Assembly: GCF_963924675.1 (NCBI RefSeq)
Contig: NC_089238.1
Location: 42,798,879 to 42,862,878 of the forward strand
Direction of reading: 5' to 3'
Source: Phocoena phocoena
Lineage: Eukaryota; Chordata; Mammalia; Artiodactyla; Phocoenidae
Length of the DNA: 64,000 nucleotides
The position numbers and the translations under genes are program-made. This document shows, one piece after another, positions 1 through 11,659 of this stretch (positions are counted from its first letter, which is position 1; every line of letters begins with the position of its first letter). The notes beneath the pieces are model-generated. The model made no database searches. It was not told where the DNA came from and saw only the letters and a program-made list of their open reading frames with translations.

Positions 1-960
1 TGATATTATGCATGTGTGAAGGTAACTGCCCAGGGAAGGAAACTTCCTGAATTATATATTGGAACTGTCATCTTATGTTTATACATTGGGACTCTTTCAG
101 ATATTGATCTCGAAAGTATGTTTTTAGAAAGAACCACAAATTCTCGATGTGCAACCAGACCGTCAGTTACACTGTCAACACACCTTGAAAGAAGCCTCAT
201 AGAAATACAAAGTTAAAATTTCCTTGATGCTTTTAGCTGTAGAGAATACAATCCATAAGGGAAAATAGAATCTTCCACCCAAGGTTTTCATAGACACAAA
301 GCAGAAGTCTGTGAGTCATGGACTTTGTGACTTCAGAAGTCCATGAGAAATGACAGTATTAAAAAAAGATTGATTAAAAATCAAGAAGTTTTGAGGAGTT
401 TCTTAAAACAATGGACCAATAGAGAGAACCTGTTTAGATCAAGTTTAAAAAGGCAGTGATAAAAATGTAAATTAGTAATTGCCTCTGGATCTCTTAACCA
501 GCTGAATAAATTTAGATGTAATCAATTCTCCTCCCTCAGATTAAAGCTGTGTTTTCATTAGGTTGAAAGCAAAGTGATAGGAAAGTGGAGAGTTTTTAAA
601 ATTATTGAGAAATTACATGTAAATGGGTTAAAGCCACTGGCATTTGGGAAGCTTCTTTCCTATTCTTGAATCTAGCCTAGGGCAGGGCTGTGCCACATCT
701 AAAGGATTTTAAAGAGTTTGCAGTTTCCCCTGGTCATCCAAACGGGTCATAGTGATCACTGTTACATAAGTTAATTACAGAAACTTCACTATCCATGCCT
801 TGATCCCTGCAATCTGGAGCAGGAAATGCCATTTAATCATATCTGGCATGGTTTGTCTCCCTATTTGGGAACCCACAGCAATTTATACTTTGCATGTAGC
901 ATCCTCCACTTTCTGTTTCATGCCTTCAACTCCTTTCTCCATAATCCCCCTTGTTTTCTT
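1..960. other. No gene or repeat recognised
   Basis: AT-rich sequence. The small open frames at 6-216 overlap on both strands and look like chance. I see no repeat family I can name. Confidence 0.5.
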
Positions 961-964
961 AAGG

Positions 965-1145
965 GCAATGTAAGCTTCAGCAAACCTTATCACCTGTTGG
1001 AATCTAAGATTCCCCAGCTGTAGAGTACAGATAATAGTAGCTACTTCAGAGTTGTAAGAGTTAAATGAGAAAACACATGATAGCTTCACGCAGTGGCTTC
1101 ACGTAGTAGTAGTGAGTAATTGGTAGCAGTTATGATTACACCTAG
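965..1145 (+). repeat. MIR SINE fragment (copy A of a local pair)
   Basis: The stretch follows the middle and 3' part of a MIR: a 'cagctgtagagta' block, an 'ataatagtagctac' block and a 'gttaaatgag' block in consensus order. It shares extra non-consensus positions with the MIR at 2690-2956, notably around the block 'gatagcttca' and the tail 'ggtagcagttatgattac'. MIRs are old tRNA-derived SINEs mobilised by L2. Confidence 0.7.
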
Positions 1146-1159
1146 GCCCCACTCATGTG

Positions 1160-2320
1160 CCTGTTTTCTTCTTGAGTGACCCACCATTATCTGCTGCTTC
1201 AGCCTTCCACCCATCCTCTTTTACATCCTTGGGATCTTTTTCCAGAAATTTATTTCTCTTTCTCTCTTGCTTTTAGTCCTCCTCCCTTCCCCCATCCTAT
1301 TTTTCTGGTTCTTTCCTTTATGTTCTGACCCTAAATTCAAAATAAAACTAACAAACAACCCCGTTCCCACCAAGTCTGCTCCAACTTAAGTTACTGTTCT
1401 ATTTTTTCCCTTTTTTCTGCTAAATTTCTTGGAACAGTTGTCTGTGCCTGCCACATTCACTTTGCTTCCTAGTTACTCTGCACCCCCTGTGCCCTGGCTT
1501 TGACATTTTCTCCCAAATGTGACTCTTCTCAAGGTCATGAATAAGCCCCTGCTGGCGACATCCTGAGGCTTCTTTGAATTCTTTATCCTCCTTCACTTAT
1601 TAGCCCTATTTCACACTGTGCTCACACCCTCCTTGAAAATGTCTGTGCTTTTGGCCTCTGTGGCCTTGCTCTCCAGGTCCCCTTCCTTTCTGACCACTCC
1701 CCTTCATTTGTCCAGGTCCTCCCCTATTTCTTAAAGGCTGGTGTTTGCAAGTTTTCTGTCCCTGGGACTCTTCTTGCTCTTCCTGAAATTGCTGTCTTAG
1801 TGCATCCATGTCCAAGGCTTTGGTTGTCATTTTCTCATGGTAAGGGCTTGTTCTGAGCTCCATCTACTTACTAGTCATTTCTAACAGGCTGGGTACTGCC
1901 TCCCAAACTGAACCAATTACCTTCTGACACACACCTCTTCCTTTCTTCCTTCTTATGCTTAATGGTATCAGCATCCACCCAACTGCTCAAACTGGAAACC
2001 TACCTCACTTGGACTCTTCAGCCACTCGCACCAGGGTCCATTTCACCATTTTACTTTTTGGCTTTCAGATCCACTGCTTCCTCTTTGCTCCCCCTGCCAC
2101 TTCTCTAGTTTAAGACTTTGTGGTCTCCCAGATGAATTGTTACGATAGCAATTTATGTCATCTCTAGACCTGAAGACTCCCATTCCCCTTCACATTTCTT
2201 AAAGGTGGATTGTATCAGGCCACTTCCCTACTTAAAAACCTTTGATAGATCTTCATTGAATACAGCAGTGTTTCCCTCTTTGTGCCTTGCATGGTGGTTG
2301 AAGAGAATTAAGCGTTACTG
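1160..2320 (+). repeat. Old L2/CR1-clade LINE fragment (ORF2 region)
   Basis: A pyrimidine-rich stretch that keeps the block order of the coding part of an L2/L3-type LINE in sense orientation. Recognisable blocks are an 'aaggtcatgaataa' segment near 1532, a long C/T-rich stretch with 'ctggtgtttgcaag' near 1739, a 'ggaaacctacctcacttgga' segment near 1994, and the terminal 'tcaggccacttccctactta' block near 2215. No long frame survives. It lies between the two related MIRs. The exact family (L2 or L3/CR1) is uncertain. Confidence 0.55.
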
Positions 2321-2689
2321 GAATGGACCTGGCTGGGAGGCAGAGTTGCCCAGAGCTGAGTTAGGGGTGGAGGCATGGAGGATAAGAAGAGATTGGGAAG
2401 GGAGGAGGAGAGCCTTTTATCAGGTTCATTGGTGATGGTCCCAACTTAGACACATTTACTTCTTCTATGCTCAGGCCCCCACATTTCTCCTCTGCTCCCC
2501 CTACCAACTTCCACTGGCCACTCATCCTGTGATGGGTTTCCCTGCAGCCCAGTTGCATGGATTTCCCAGGCAGAAACACCGTGGCCTTGTGCCTCAGGCT
2601 GGTGCTGGAATCTAAGGACCAAGTGTCCTAGGAAAGGTGAGAAAGGGCTGTAGCCCCAATTCCAGTTCATGTCGCCATGAGGTCACAGG
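2321..2689. other. No gene or repeat recognised
   Basis: Short purine-rich then mixed sequence between the LINE fragment and the second MIR. The open frames here are short and overlap on both strands. Confidence 0.45.
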
Positions 2690-2956
2690 GTACCGGTGCT
2701 GGAAGCTGACCCACCTGGGTTGGAGCCATGACTCTTCTTCCCCTGCGGACAGTGTAAGTTTCAGCAAATCTCATTGCTTCTCTGAACTTCAGTCTCCTCA
2801 GCTATAGAGTGCTATAATATAGTGTAATATACTATAATAATAGTAGCTATTTTGAAGAAGTTGTGATAGTTAAATGAGGAAAAGCATATTGATAGCTTCA
2901 TGCAGTGGCTGTACATAGGAGTGGTGAATAAATGGTAGCAGTTATGATTACACCCA
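2690..2956 (+). repeat. MIR SINE (copy B of a local pair)
   Basis: Covers more of the MIR than copy A, including the 'cacctgggttggagcc' region that matches the tRNA-like B-box part. Relative to copy A it carries an extra AT-rich block at about 2809-2838 (tataatatagtg-type). Shared non-consensus positions with 965-1145 suggest that one is a duplicate of the other. Confidence 0.75.
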
Positions 2957-3834
2957 GAGCCTTTCAGGCCCATTCATCTGCTCAACAATACTGAAAGTCT
3001 TGTCTGAAAGACCTGGTAATGAAACCTCCTAAAGAACCCACGTGAAGAAATTGTCAACAATATTTGGGACATTATGAGAATATACTCAAAAGATTTGCTA
3101 GAAGATCCTTGTAAGAATTTTCTCAAATTGTGAGGCAGGGGTGAATGTTATGGAGAATCTTTTTTCCATTATTCCGTTATTATCGAATAACATAAAACAT
3201 TTTGAAGTAGAACAGGTTCTAGTGCTTTGGTCAGATGGCTTCTGGTGACAAGAGATTGTTGAGCAGAAGTGATGATTATCATTTTGGTTAGGAACGGATT
3301 CTCAGTTCTCAATTATATCAGTCAAGGGGGTTAAATTTATTTGGCTCTCTTCAGTTATGTGTACAATAAATCAGGATTTTCGGCCTGTGAGGGGAGAATT
3401 GTCCTACTGATGTGGAACCTCATCTTTTTAAACCCAGTGAAGATGAGCCAAATTTCTTTCATTATAAGTAGTCACCAACAGTTCCATTCTCATCACTGAG
3501 GGAACCTATTTACAGGTAGACATTTTTCACATCAATCAGATTTATTATTTGTATATTTGATTGTTGAGATACTTTCATTAAAATTTAGTAAATATTTTAT
3601 AGATACCTTATAGTTCATGGCAAGAAAGATTTTCATTTATAATAACGATAGGATGCTTCCTTTTAAAATAAATTATACAAGGGAAAAGAAGAGAACTGAC
3701 CTAATAACATTTTTAAATACAATGAAGTAAAATAGAAGAGTGGGTAGCTTACAGATAGTACAAAAACGTAAGCCTTACAGCATCCATGCTCCTCAGCATG
3801 GCCTCGGTACTGGGTTCAGCAGTGTTTCCCAAAC
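2957..3834. other. No gene or repeat recognised
   Basis: AT-rich, no long frame, no simple repeat. Nothing recognised. Confidence 0.45.
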
Positions 3835-4244
3835 TAACTTTCATGTCCATCTGGAATATCAGAATGTCACCTTATTTGGAAATAGTCTTTGCAGATGTAA
3901 TTAGTTAGGGTGTGATCATATTGAATTAGGGAGACCCTAAATCCAATGACTGGTATCCTTATAAAAAGGCCATTTGTAGACACACGGGAGGAAGGGTCCA
4001 TGACAATAGAGGCAGAAATTAGAGTGATGCAGCTACAAGCCAAGGAACCCCAAGTATTGCAGCAACCACCAGAAGCTAGGAGAGAGGCATAAAACAGATT
4101 TTCCCTCAGAGCCTTCTGAAGGAATCAACCCGGTTGACAACTTGATTTTTGACTTCTGTCCTCTAGAATTGTGAGAATAGAGTTGTTATTTTGAGGCACC
4201 TAGTTTGTGGTAACTTGTTAGAGCAACTTATATGAAACTAATAC
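3835..4244 (+). repeat. MLT1-like LTR (ERVL-MaLR), degraded
   Basis: Block order matches an old MaLR-type solo LTR. It has 'ccttatttggaaatag' with 'tctttgcagatgtaat', then 'ccctaaatccaatgactggt', a 'ccttataaaaaggcc' segment that would be the TATA-like region, 'caaggaaccccaag', 'accagaagctagg', and the end 'gaaactaatac'. No internal retroviral sequence is next to it. The subfamily cannot be fixed by eye. Confidence 0.65.
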
Positions 4245-4289
4245 ATCCTCCCTTCCCGCATCTGCTTATTATACTCATTCATCATATTT

Positions 4290-4645
4290 CCTGAAGATGC
4301 ATGGTGATTCTCAGGCTTCTGTTCTGGGACTTTTCCTCTGTCTGGAATGTGCCTTATCCTAGCCTTTTCCTGCTTCTCTCACACCATCTGTTTGTAGGCC
4401 CTGCTCAAATTTACTGCCTCAGAATCCTTTCCTCCTTGCCCTTCCACTTCATCTATGCACAGTCCACCCTTTGTATCCCGTTGTTGTATTTTCTCTTCCC
4501 CAGATGTTGTACATAGTTTGTTCTGTGTCTGCATCCCTATTAACTCATATACTTCTTGGGAGCTGGGGCTGTTTTATCTTTATATTTCTGCTACTTGGGA
4601 TGCGATGGGCACTTAATTGCTAGCATTAAATATTCAATTAATGAG
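4290..4645 (+). repeat. L2 LINE 3' fragment
   Basis: A sense L2 pattern: 'ctctgtctggaatgtgcctt', a 'ctcaaatttactgcctcaga' block, and a tail resembling the 'agctggggctgttttatctt' to 'taaatattcaattaatgagag' end of L2. Diverged. Confidence 0.55.
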
Positions 4646-5819
4646 AGTTTCTCTTTTTTTTTTTGATGTTGTTTGTTTCTATCTCTTAAAACCCAAGCCT
4701 ATTTATTTCATTCTTTTTGGAAGAGGTGTATAAAAATGAATGCTACTTTGGATATAAAAACAGGCAATTTTGAGATCAAAAGTTAAGTCTTCCTGGCCTT
4801 GCTGTTAGTAACTGCTACTTAAAATTTGTTTAATTTAGAACTTAATTTTGTGAAGTTAAATGGTGGAGTAAAAGGAATAAACCAATAAATAACTGTCTTG
4901 AAATTCTGGAGATGACTTCATTGAAGGCTCTTTAGAGTAAGGTCACTGACAGCAAATCAGAGAAATATTGAGGTGAGTTCACCGTATTAAAGACCTGAAA
5001 AGCTTTTACGCCCAGAATCATTCTTCATGCCGTTTCCTGCCACAAGATGTGGGAAACGGGTTACGTGGAAAATTTGTGGGAAGAGGTAGAAAACTTTTTA
5101 TAATCCATAATCAGTTGAGGGTGATAATAAGACAGCTGTCATTTAAAGACTGAGAAAGGGTTTTACTCTAAGGAAAGGAATAGAATTACAAAGGGGAAGA
5201 CCAAGCATTTCAAGGACTCCATCTGTTTTATTATCTTGTGTTTCTAGAACTATCTTCTGGCATCACAGCATTGACCACTAGTTATGGTAATCAATTTATT
5301 ATTCACGAAAGGGAGGGAAAACCCTGACTTCAACAGGTTCTTAAACCATAAATCAAATCCCAGTGAGGTGATGCATTTGAAAAGACTGATTGTGGTTGTG
5401 TTCTTAAGTATCAGTCCTATGCAGGGAAAGAAAAAAATTACCAAAGTGGCTTTGGTAGTAAATTTAGGTTTCCTGAAAGTGAGATATAGTTGCAAGATGG
5501 CTTTCTATGGGCTCTGTCAGAAAAAGTTTTTTTTTTTTTTAACAAAGCATTCTTTTAGCTGTAGATAAGAAAGGATCCACCCCTCTGCCAGAGGTGTTCT
5601 GGCTGTTTTCACTGGCTCAGTTCTTATTTGCAGTGCCTACCCACTGAGTCTAGGCTTGTCCTGCAGAGAGAATGTTTCAGGAATTGCAGTTCTCCCTTTT
5701 ACTTTTGAGGATGATGCTCATTTCCAGTGTTGTCCAAAACTCCTAGTGCACACACCCCAATAAAAATCTGTTAAGGGAGGAACGACAATTTGATGAGCTG
5801 CTTCTGACAGTCTGAGGCC
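4646..5819. other. No gene or repeat recognised
   Basis: AT-rich. Contains a T run at about 5527-5540. The overlapping frames at 5250-5568 on both strands are not supported by any recognisable protein. Confidence 0.45.
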
Positions 5820-6300
5820 CCAGAGAAATACAGTTGATGGTTGGTGGGTTTAGACTCTTTTATTTATCCATTGCCCAAAACTTAAAAACAAATTTTTTTA
5901 TATGATTCTGTGGGTTGAGTGAGTGGGCTTAGCTGGGTGTTTTTTCTTCCTCAGATGATGTCAACTAGGGTTAGTCAGTTCTTTGCATTCAGTTGGCATC
6001 TTGGCTGGGCTCGAATGCCTTATGCTTTGCTGCTTCTCCACATGTCCTTTTCATGTGGCTAGCTAGGGTCTTCTTACAGCATGGTAGTCTCAGGTTAGTC
6101 AGACTTCTTATCAGCCGTCACCCAGAGCTTAGAGTCTAGGACTGGATCTAGAACAGTGTCACTTCTACCCAAGTTATAAGGCCAACCCAAATTCAGAAGG
6201 GAAGTAGACTCTACTTCTCAATGGGAAGAGTGACTTGCTTTTATAGGAAGGGAAAGAAGTGATAGCAGCCATTTTTGAAGACTAACACAGCCTCATTACT
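5820..6300. repeat. Old interspersed repeat, family not assigned (LTR-like)
   Basis: The segment 'cagcatggtagtctcaggtt' to 'cagacttcttatcagccgtc' followed by 'gtcacttctaccc' and 'ggccaacccaaattcagaag' resembles a widespread old mammalian repeat, probably an LTR or DNA transposon. I cannot name it with certainty. No open frame of interest. Confidence 0.4.
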
Positions 6301-6449
6301 TAAATGAGCACTATTTAATTTTGTAATTTAGTTTTTCTCATACAAATTCAGCTCCCTTTATGTCAGCAATCTTACATTCCTTTGCCAATTCCGGTCAGCA
6401 TTTTCTGGCCCTTTAGGAAAGATGGTTCTAATTATTTTATTATTAAAAA

Positions 6450-8372
6450 ATTTTTTTTATTGGAGTCTAGTTGATAGTTCTCTTAGTTTCAGGTGTACCA
6501 AAGTGAATCAGTTATACATATACATATATATCAACTCTTTTTTAGATTCTTTTCCCATATAGGTCATTATGAAGTACTGTGTAGAGTTCCCTGTGCTATA
6601 CAGTAGGTCTGTATTAGTTATCTATTTTATGTATAGTAGTGTGTATATGTCAATCCCAATCTTTCAATTTATCCCTCTCCCCTTCCCCCCTGGTAACCAT
6701 AGATTGTTTTCTACATCTGTGGCTCTATTTCTGTTTTGTAGATAAGTTTATTTGTACCATTTTTTTTTGATTCCACACATAAGTGATATCATATGGTATT
6801 TGTCTTTCTCTGTCTGACTTATTTCACTCAGTATGACAATCTCTAGGTCCATCCATTGCTGCAAATGGAATTATTTTGTTCTTTTTTATGGCTGAGTAAT
6901 ATTCCATTGTATATATGTACCACATCTTTATCCATTCCTCTGTTGATGGACATTTAGGTTGCTTCCATGTCTTGACTATTGTAAATAGTGCTTCTGTGAA
7001 CATTGGGGTGCATGTATCTTTTTGAAATATGATTTTCTCCAGGTATATGCCCAGGAGTGGATTTACTGGATCATATGGTAGCTCTATTTTTAGTTTTTTA
7101 AGGAACCTCTATACTGTTCTCCATAGTGGCTGTACCAATTTACAAAATGGTACAAAAATGATCTTCTCATTTTTTTATTGGGTTGTTTTTTTTTGATATT
7201 GAGCCACATGAGCTGTTTGTATATTTTGGAGATTAATCCCTTGTTGGTCGCATTGTTTGCAAATATTTTCTCCCATTCTGTGGGTTGTCTATTTGTTTTG
7301 TTTATGGTTTCCTTTGCTATGCAAAAGCTTTTAAGTTTAATTAGGTCCCATTTGTTTATTTTTGTTCTTATTTTCATTACTTTAGGAGGTGGATCAAAAA
7401 AGATTGCTGTGATTCATGTCAGAGAGTGTTCTGCCTATGGTTTCCTCTAAGAGTTTTACAGTATCTGGCCTTAGATTTAGGTCTTTAATCCATTTTGAGT
7501 TTACTTTTGTGTGTGGTGTTAGGGAGTGTTCTAATTTCATTATTTTACATGAGCTGTCCAGTTTTCCCAACCCCACTTATTAAAGAGGCTGTCTTTTCTC
7601 CACTGTATATTCTTGCCTCCTTTGTCATAGATTAGTTGACTATAGGTGCATGGGTTTATCTCTGGACTTTCTATTCTGTTCCATTGGTCTACATCTCTGT
7701 TTTTGTGCCAGTACCATACTGTTTTGATTACTGTAGCTTTGTAGTATAGTCTGAAATTGGGGCGCCTGATTGCTGCAGCTCCACTTTTCTTAAGATTGCT
7801 TTGGCTATTCAGGGTCTTTTGTGTAAAATTTTTTATTCTAATTCTGTGAAAAATGTCATTGGTAATTTGATAGGGATTGCATTGAATCTGTAGATTGCTT
7901 TGGGTAGTATAGTCATTTTGATAATAATGATTCTTCCAATCCAAGAACATAGTGTATCTCTCCATCTCTTTGTCTCATCTTTGATTTCTTTCATTACTAT
8001 CTGATAGTTTTCTGAGGACAGGTCTTTTGCCTCCTCAGGTTTATTCCTAGGTATTTTATTCATCTTGATGTAATAGTAAATGGGATTGTTTTCCTTAGTT
8101 TCTCTAATCTTTCGTTGTTAGTGTATAGGAATGCAAGAGATTTCTGTGTATTTTGTATCTTGCAACTTTACCAAATTCATTGATTAGCTCTAGTAGTTTC
8201 CTGGTAGCATCTTTAGAATTTTCTATGTATAGTATCATGTCATCTGCAAACAGTGACAGTTTCACTTCTTTTTCAATTTGGATTCCTTTTATTACTTTTT
8301 CTTCTCTGATTGCCATGGCTAGGACTTGCAAAACTATGTTGAATCAAAGTGGTGAGATTGGTCCTGATTTTT
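6450..8372 (-). mobile_element. 5'-truncated LINE-1 (artiodactyl/cetacean type)
   Basis: A truncated L1 in minus orientation. The 3' tail is the T run at about 6450-6460, followed by the L1 3' UTR (including 'ttgatagttctcttagtttc' and 'tttcaggtgtacc'). The C-terminal half of ORF2 extends to about 8372, where similarity stops near 'cctgatttttttt'. A clear target-site duplication was not found. Compared with the L1 at 22395-22835, the copy lacks about 215 bases of ORF2 near 7142-7166. It inserted next to an older MIR at 8395. Confidence 0.95.
7090..8331 (-). pseudogene. L1 ORF2 remnant (reverse transcriptase, C-terminal half)
   Basis: Overlapping minus-strand frames (8331-8104, 8063-7833, 7965-7540, 7576-7394, 7377-7090) read together as the back half of L1 ORF2p. 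ORF2p is the endonuclease/reverse transcriptase that primes L1 copying on cut chromosomal DNA. The first frame keeps the reverse-transcriptase catalytic motif FADD, encoded at 8239-8250, in the context [13 protein letters not shown]. Later frames carry the usual downstream ORF2 blocks, such as '[15 protein letters not shown]' and '[11 protein letters not shown]'. Several frameshifts and stops, the missing N-terminal endonuclease and an internal deletion make it non-functional. Confidence 0.92.
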
Positions 8373-8394
8373 TTTAATAATTGGTATTGTTTAG

Positions 8395-8615
8395 TTAGGC
8401 CTTACTAAGTGCTCAGCCGTGACTTCAGTTCTTTATGTATATGAGCAAGTCCTTATTAACAACCCTGTGAGGAAGATATTATTCAATTTTATTGATGAAA
8501 AAAACTGAGATGTTGAGCAAGCAAGAGGCTTGACCAAATTCTCACAATTTATAAACTTGTAGAGCCAGGTTTGAAAACTGGAGGGTTCCAACTTCAAAGC
8601 TGGTGCTTTTGCAAT
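8395..8615 (-). repeat. MIR SINE (antisense)
   Basis: Antisense MIR block order: 'actaagtgctcagccgtgac', 'ttaacaaccctgtgaggaag', 'attttattgatgaaaaaaac', 'tagagccaggtttgaaaact' and 'gctggtgctttt'. It starts about 20 bases from the L1 truncation point. Confidence 0.8.
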
Positions 8616-9585
8616 GAAACATGGTAGTTTTTTTAGGTCCATTTTGAAACTTCTATTTGAAACTTCTGTCAAAGCCAGCTGCACCAAACTTGTTGATTTC
8701 CCTGAGTTCTGCTCACAGAATTTCCCTGAAATAGATATTTCTGTTCTCTGCATGCAGAGCAGGGCAAAGGTCTATGAAGTGTTTCCGTTAATGGAAACTT
8801 CCCACCTTTCTGATTTATGCCTTCTTTAAAAGCAAAAACATTTTCTGGGACTTCTGCAGTTCTTCACACCACCCCTAGAATCCTTCCCATGTTCACATAC
8901 TACCCACCTGAGCAGTATGGAAGACATTTCCACATCCCCAGGTCTTAACTATTTTCTTGTCCAATATTAGCATATCTTAATTATATTTTCATTGCTGAAG
9001 TCTTAGACTGTGGCCGTCCAGAATACAGAGAATTTTTCAGTAGGTTAAGCAAATGTAAGTTTGGTTTTTACTGTTTTGAGTGTTAGATTCTTGTCATGTT
9101 CTCTTGTGAGCTTTATAGTCTTTTAAATTCTCTACTACATTCCTTTAGGCCATTAGTACTTTCTCAGCCTTTCTGTATTTCACTTTGATGTTAATATTTT
9201 ATGTTTCTGATCATGTATTTACTGTTCACCATCATTAAAAATAGTTAAATTGCTCAGTTGCAGGCTTTGGATTTTTATTATAATTCTTTAATTCCCTGAA
9301 GCCTGTTTCTGTGATAAAAATGACAAATATATGCAGAAACTGGTCAGATTTGGATGTTTAAATATTGTAATTCTCTTACAATAATTTAGTTATTTTTCAG
9401 AGAGTACCATGATGTAGAAGTAGAAAAGATCATAAAAAGGCCATTAAAAGTTTGACTTCCAACTGCTATAGCATGAGTAAAAGAGCTGGGCAGTAATGAT
9501 GACAGCATGTTCTTGTTTCACTGCCTGGGTGAAGATTTTAATTCAAGATTGAAATTGGTACTGTATCTTAGACCTAAAATACTGG
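8616..9585. other. No gene or repeat recognised
   Basis: AT-rich. The frame at 8614-8829 shows no recognisable domain. Nothing else seen. Confidence 0.45.
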
Positions 9586-9589
9586 ATGA

Positions 9590-10663
9590 TGAAATCTATT
9601 TTGTCTGATATTAATATAGCCACTCCTACTTCCTTTAAATTTATGTTAGTACAGAATATCTTTTTCATTCTTTTTACTTGTTTTTCTTAATTTGCAGCAG
9701 CATAGAGTTTGGTGCTATCCCTTTTTTCTCCTAATCTAATTATCTCTGCTTTTTAGTTGTGTTTTTAAAGACCATTTACATTTAATATGGTTATTGGTAT
9801 AATTGTATTGAACTGACCATCTTGCTTTTGTTTTCTGTATGTCCCTTCTGTTCTATGTTCCCTTTATACTCCTTTTCTTTCTCAGTCTTTCAGATTAATA
9901 TTTTTATGATTCCATATTGTCTTCTTTGTCTTATTAATTATAACTTATTTTACTGGTTGCTTTGGTGTTTATATTATACATCTTTGACATATCATAGTCA
10001 ATCTTTGCTATTGTACACTTAGAGTATAAGAGACTGGCAATAGTATACTTTCATTTCTCTTCTCTCTCCTGGCCTTTAAACTATTGTCATACATTTCATT
10101 TTTATGTATGTTGAAATCCCTGCAATACCTTGTTATTATTTTTGCTTTAAACAGTTAGTTATCTTTTAAAGAGATAAAGTTTTTTTTAAAAAGTCTTTAT
10201 ATTTACATTTCTAGATTCTATTTCCAGTGCTCTTCCTTCTTTTGTGTACCTCCAGCTTTTCATCTGGTATAATTTTCATTCTGTTTGAGGCACTTACTTT
10301 ACTATTTCTTATAGTGCAGGTCTATTGGTGATTATTTCTTTCAGTTTTTTATGTTTGGATAAGGTCTTTGTTTCACCTTCATTTTTCTATCTATTTTCAC
10401 TGTCTCCCCCTTGCCTCCCCCTCCCTGTCCCCCACTACCCTAGTCAGTACTTTAAAGATGTTGCACTGTTTTCTAGCTTACCTTGCTTCTGATGAGAAAC
10501 CTGCTGTTTCTCATCCTTTGTACATAATGTGTCTCTTTTTCTGTGCCCCTGACTACTTTTCACATTTTCCTCTTTATCACCAATTTTAAGCAATTTGCTT
10601 ATGATGTGTTTTAGTTTTCTTCATTTTTCATAATTATGGTTGGGGTTCACTCAGCTTCTTGGG
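9590..10663 (-). mobile_element. Old LINE-1 (L1ME/HAL1-like), first part
   Basis: Antisense L1ME/HAL1-type sequence: 'tctgatattaatatagccac', 'accatttacatttaatatgg', 'ttcttatagtgcaggtctat', 'ttttctagcttaccttgctt' and 'gatgtgttttagttttcttc'. It stops at 'cttcttggg' and resumes at 11259. An RPL18A retrocopy is inserted between the two parts. Confidence 0.8.
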
Positions 10664-11258
10664 ATTTTCCCCACAAGGAGTTTATTTTGGCTGACCTAGG
10701 GATGGGGAGGGCCCTGTATCTAAAAGAAGGTGTTGGGCCTCTTGTTGGTGAAGCATGATTGAAGCTGGTGATGTAGGACTCAGTGGAGCAGCAGAAACTT
10801 GATCTTGGAGTTGTGGAACTGCTTGACTATTGGCAGGTGGCACCTGCTGGCTGTGATTTGCTTCACCATCATGATCTGGATTGAGTGGGCCCAGGTGCTG
10901 TGCTGGCCACCTGTGTCATGATAGCATTGAGTGGCAGTGCCTGTGATGGTCAGGTCCCGGTACACCTGGTACACGTGGGCGCTCTGTCAGAGTTGTGATG
11001 CAACCAGATGCTGAAGTTCTTCACCTGCAGGAGGATTTCTTGAACACCTGCCCACAGTAGATAATTTCCCCTGAAGACTTCATCTTCTTCAGTTGAGACA
11101 CAAAGTATCAGCACAGCATGATTAGGTACAGAGATTTTTATGTGGTAGAGGGGTGGTGAGTGGCATTTGGGAGTGGGCGGGAGGCCCCCCCTCCCACCAC
11201 CACCTTATGCTCTTGTAGTGTGCATGAAGCCTTTGTGACACTCTCCAGGCCGGCCACC
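10664..11258 (-). pseudogene. RPL18A: Processed pseudogene of ribosomal protein L18a (eL20)
   Basis: A minus-strand, intronless copy of the mRNA for the 60S subunit protein RPL18A. The coding equivalent runs from a lost start codon (ACA in place of ATG at 11236-11234) to a retained TAG at 10722-10720, about 517 bases against 531 in the functional gene. The block at 10974-10780 translates in frame as 64 residues collinear with human residues about 93-156 (for example AHSIQIM and VKQFH). Upstream, 'KKMKSSGEIIYCGQVFKK' is clear but one lysine codon is missing, and a one-base loss just after it shifts the frame. AATAAA is present (10686-10681 on the minus strand). No poly(A) tail remains. L1ME sequence lies on both sides. 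Confidence 0.93.
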
Positions 11259-11530
11259 AGTTCACTGCTGCTTTGTTCATTTTTTCCTTGTGGGTTTTTT
11301 TTTCCTTGGTCCTATCTGTTTCATTTTGGATGGTTTGTTGCTATGCCTTGTAATTTATTAATCTTTGCTTCCACTTTGTCTAATCTCCTGTTAATACCAT
11401 ACACCATATTTGCATCTCATGCATTATAGTTTTCATCTCTAGAAGTTCAATACGTGTCTCTTTTAACGCCTTCCAGGTCTCCATTTAACGTGTTCAGTCC
11501 TTCCCCTGATTATTGTCAGTTTTTGACTTT
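11259..11530 (-). mobile_element. Old LINE-1 (L1ME/HAL1-like), second part
   Basis: Continues the element of 9590-10663 after the RPL18A insert: 'cagttcactgctgctttgtt', 'cattttggatggtttgttgc', 'tagttttcatctctagaagt'. Same strand and collinear. Confidence 0.8.
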
Positions 11531-11574
11531 TATAGTTTGAAGCTATTTTGTGTTAGGAGCATACAAATTAATAC

Positions 11575-11659
11575 TTTGTGCATGCATATGCACATATGTA
11601 TGTCCAAGTATGTATGTTTGTGTGTATACATACACATGCATGTATATCTATATACACAC

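Noticed and set aside
1606..1863. Minus-strand Gln/Gly-rich frame of 85 codons as a protein
   Set aside because: It is the antisense of the C/T-rich L2/CR1 fragment; the composition explains the open frame.
7090..8331. An active L1 reverse transcriptase
   Set aside because: The FADD motif is intact, but the frame is broken in several places, the endonuclease half is absent and there is an internal deletion.
10780..10974. A 64-codon small protein gene
   Set aside because: It is the surviving in-frame part of the RPL18A pseudogene, flanked by frameshifts.
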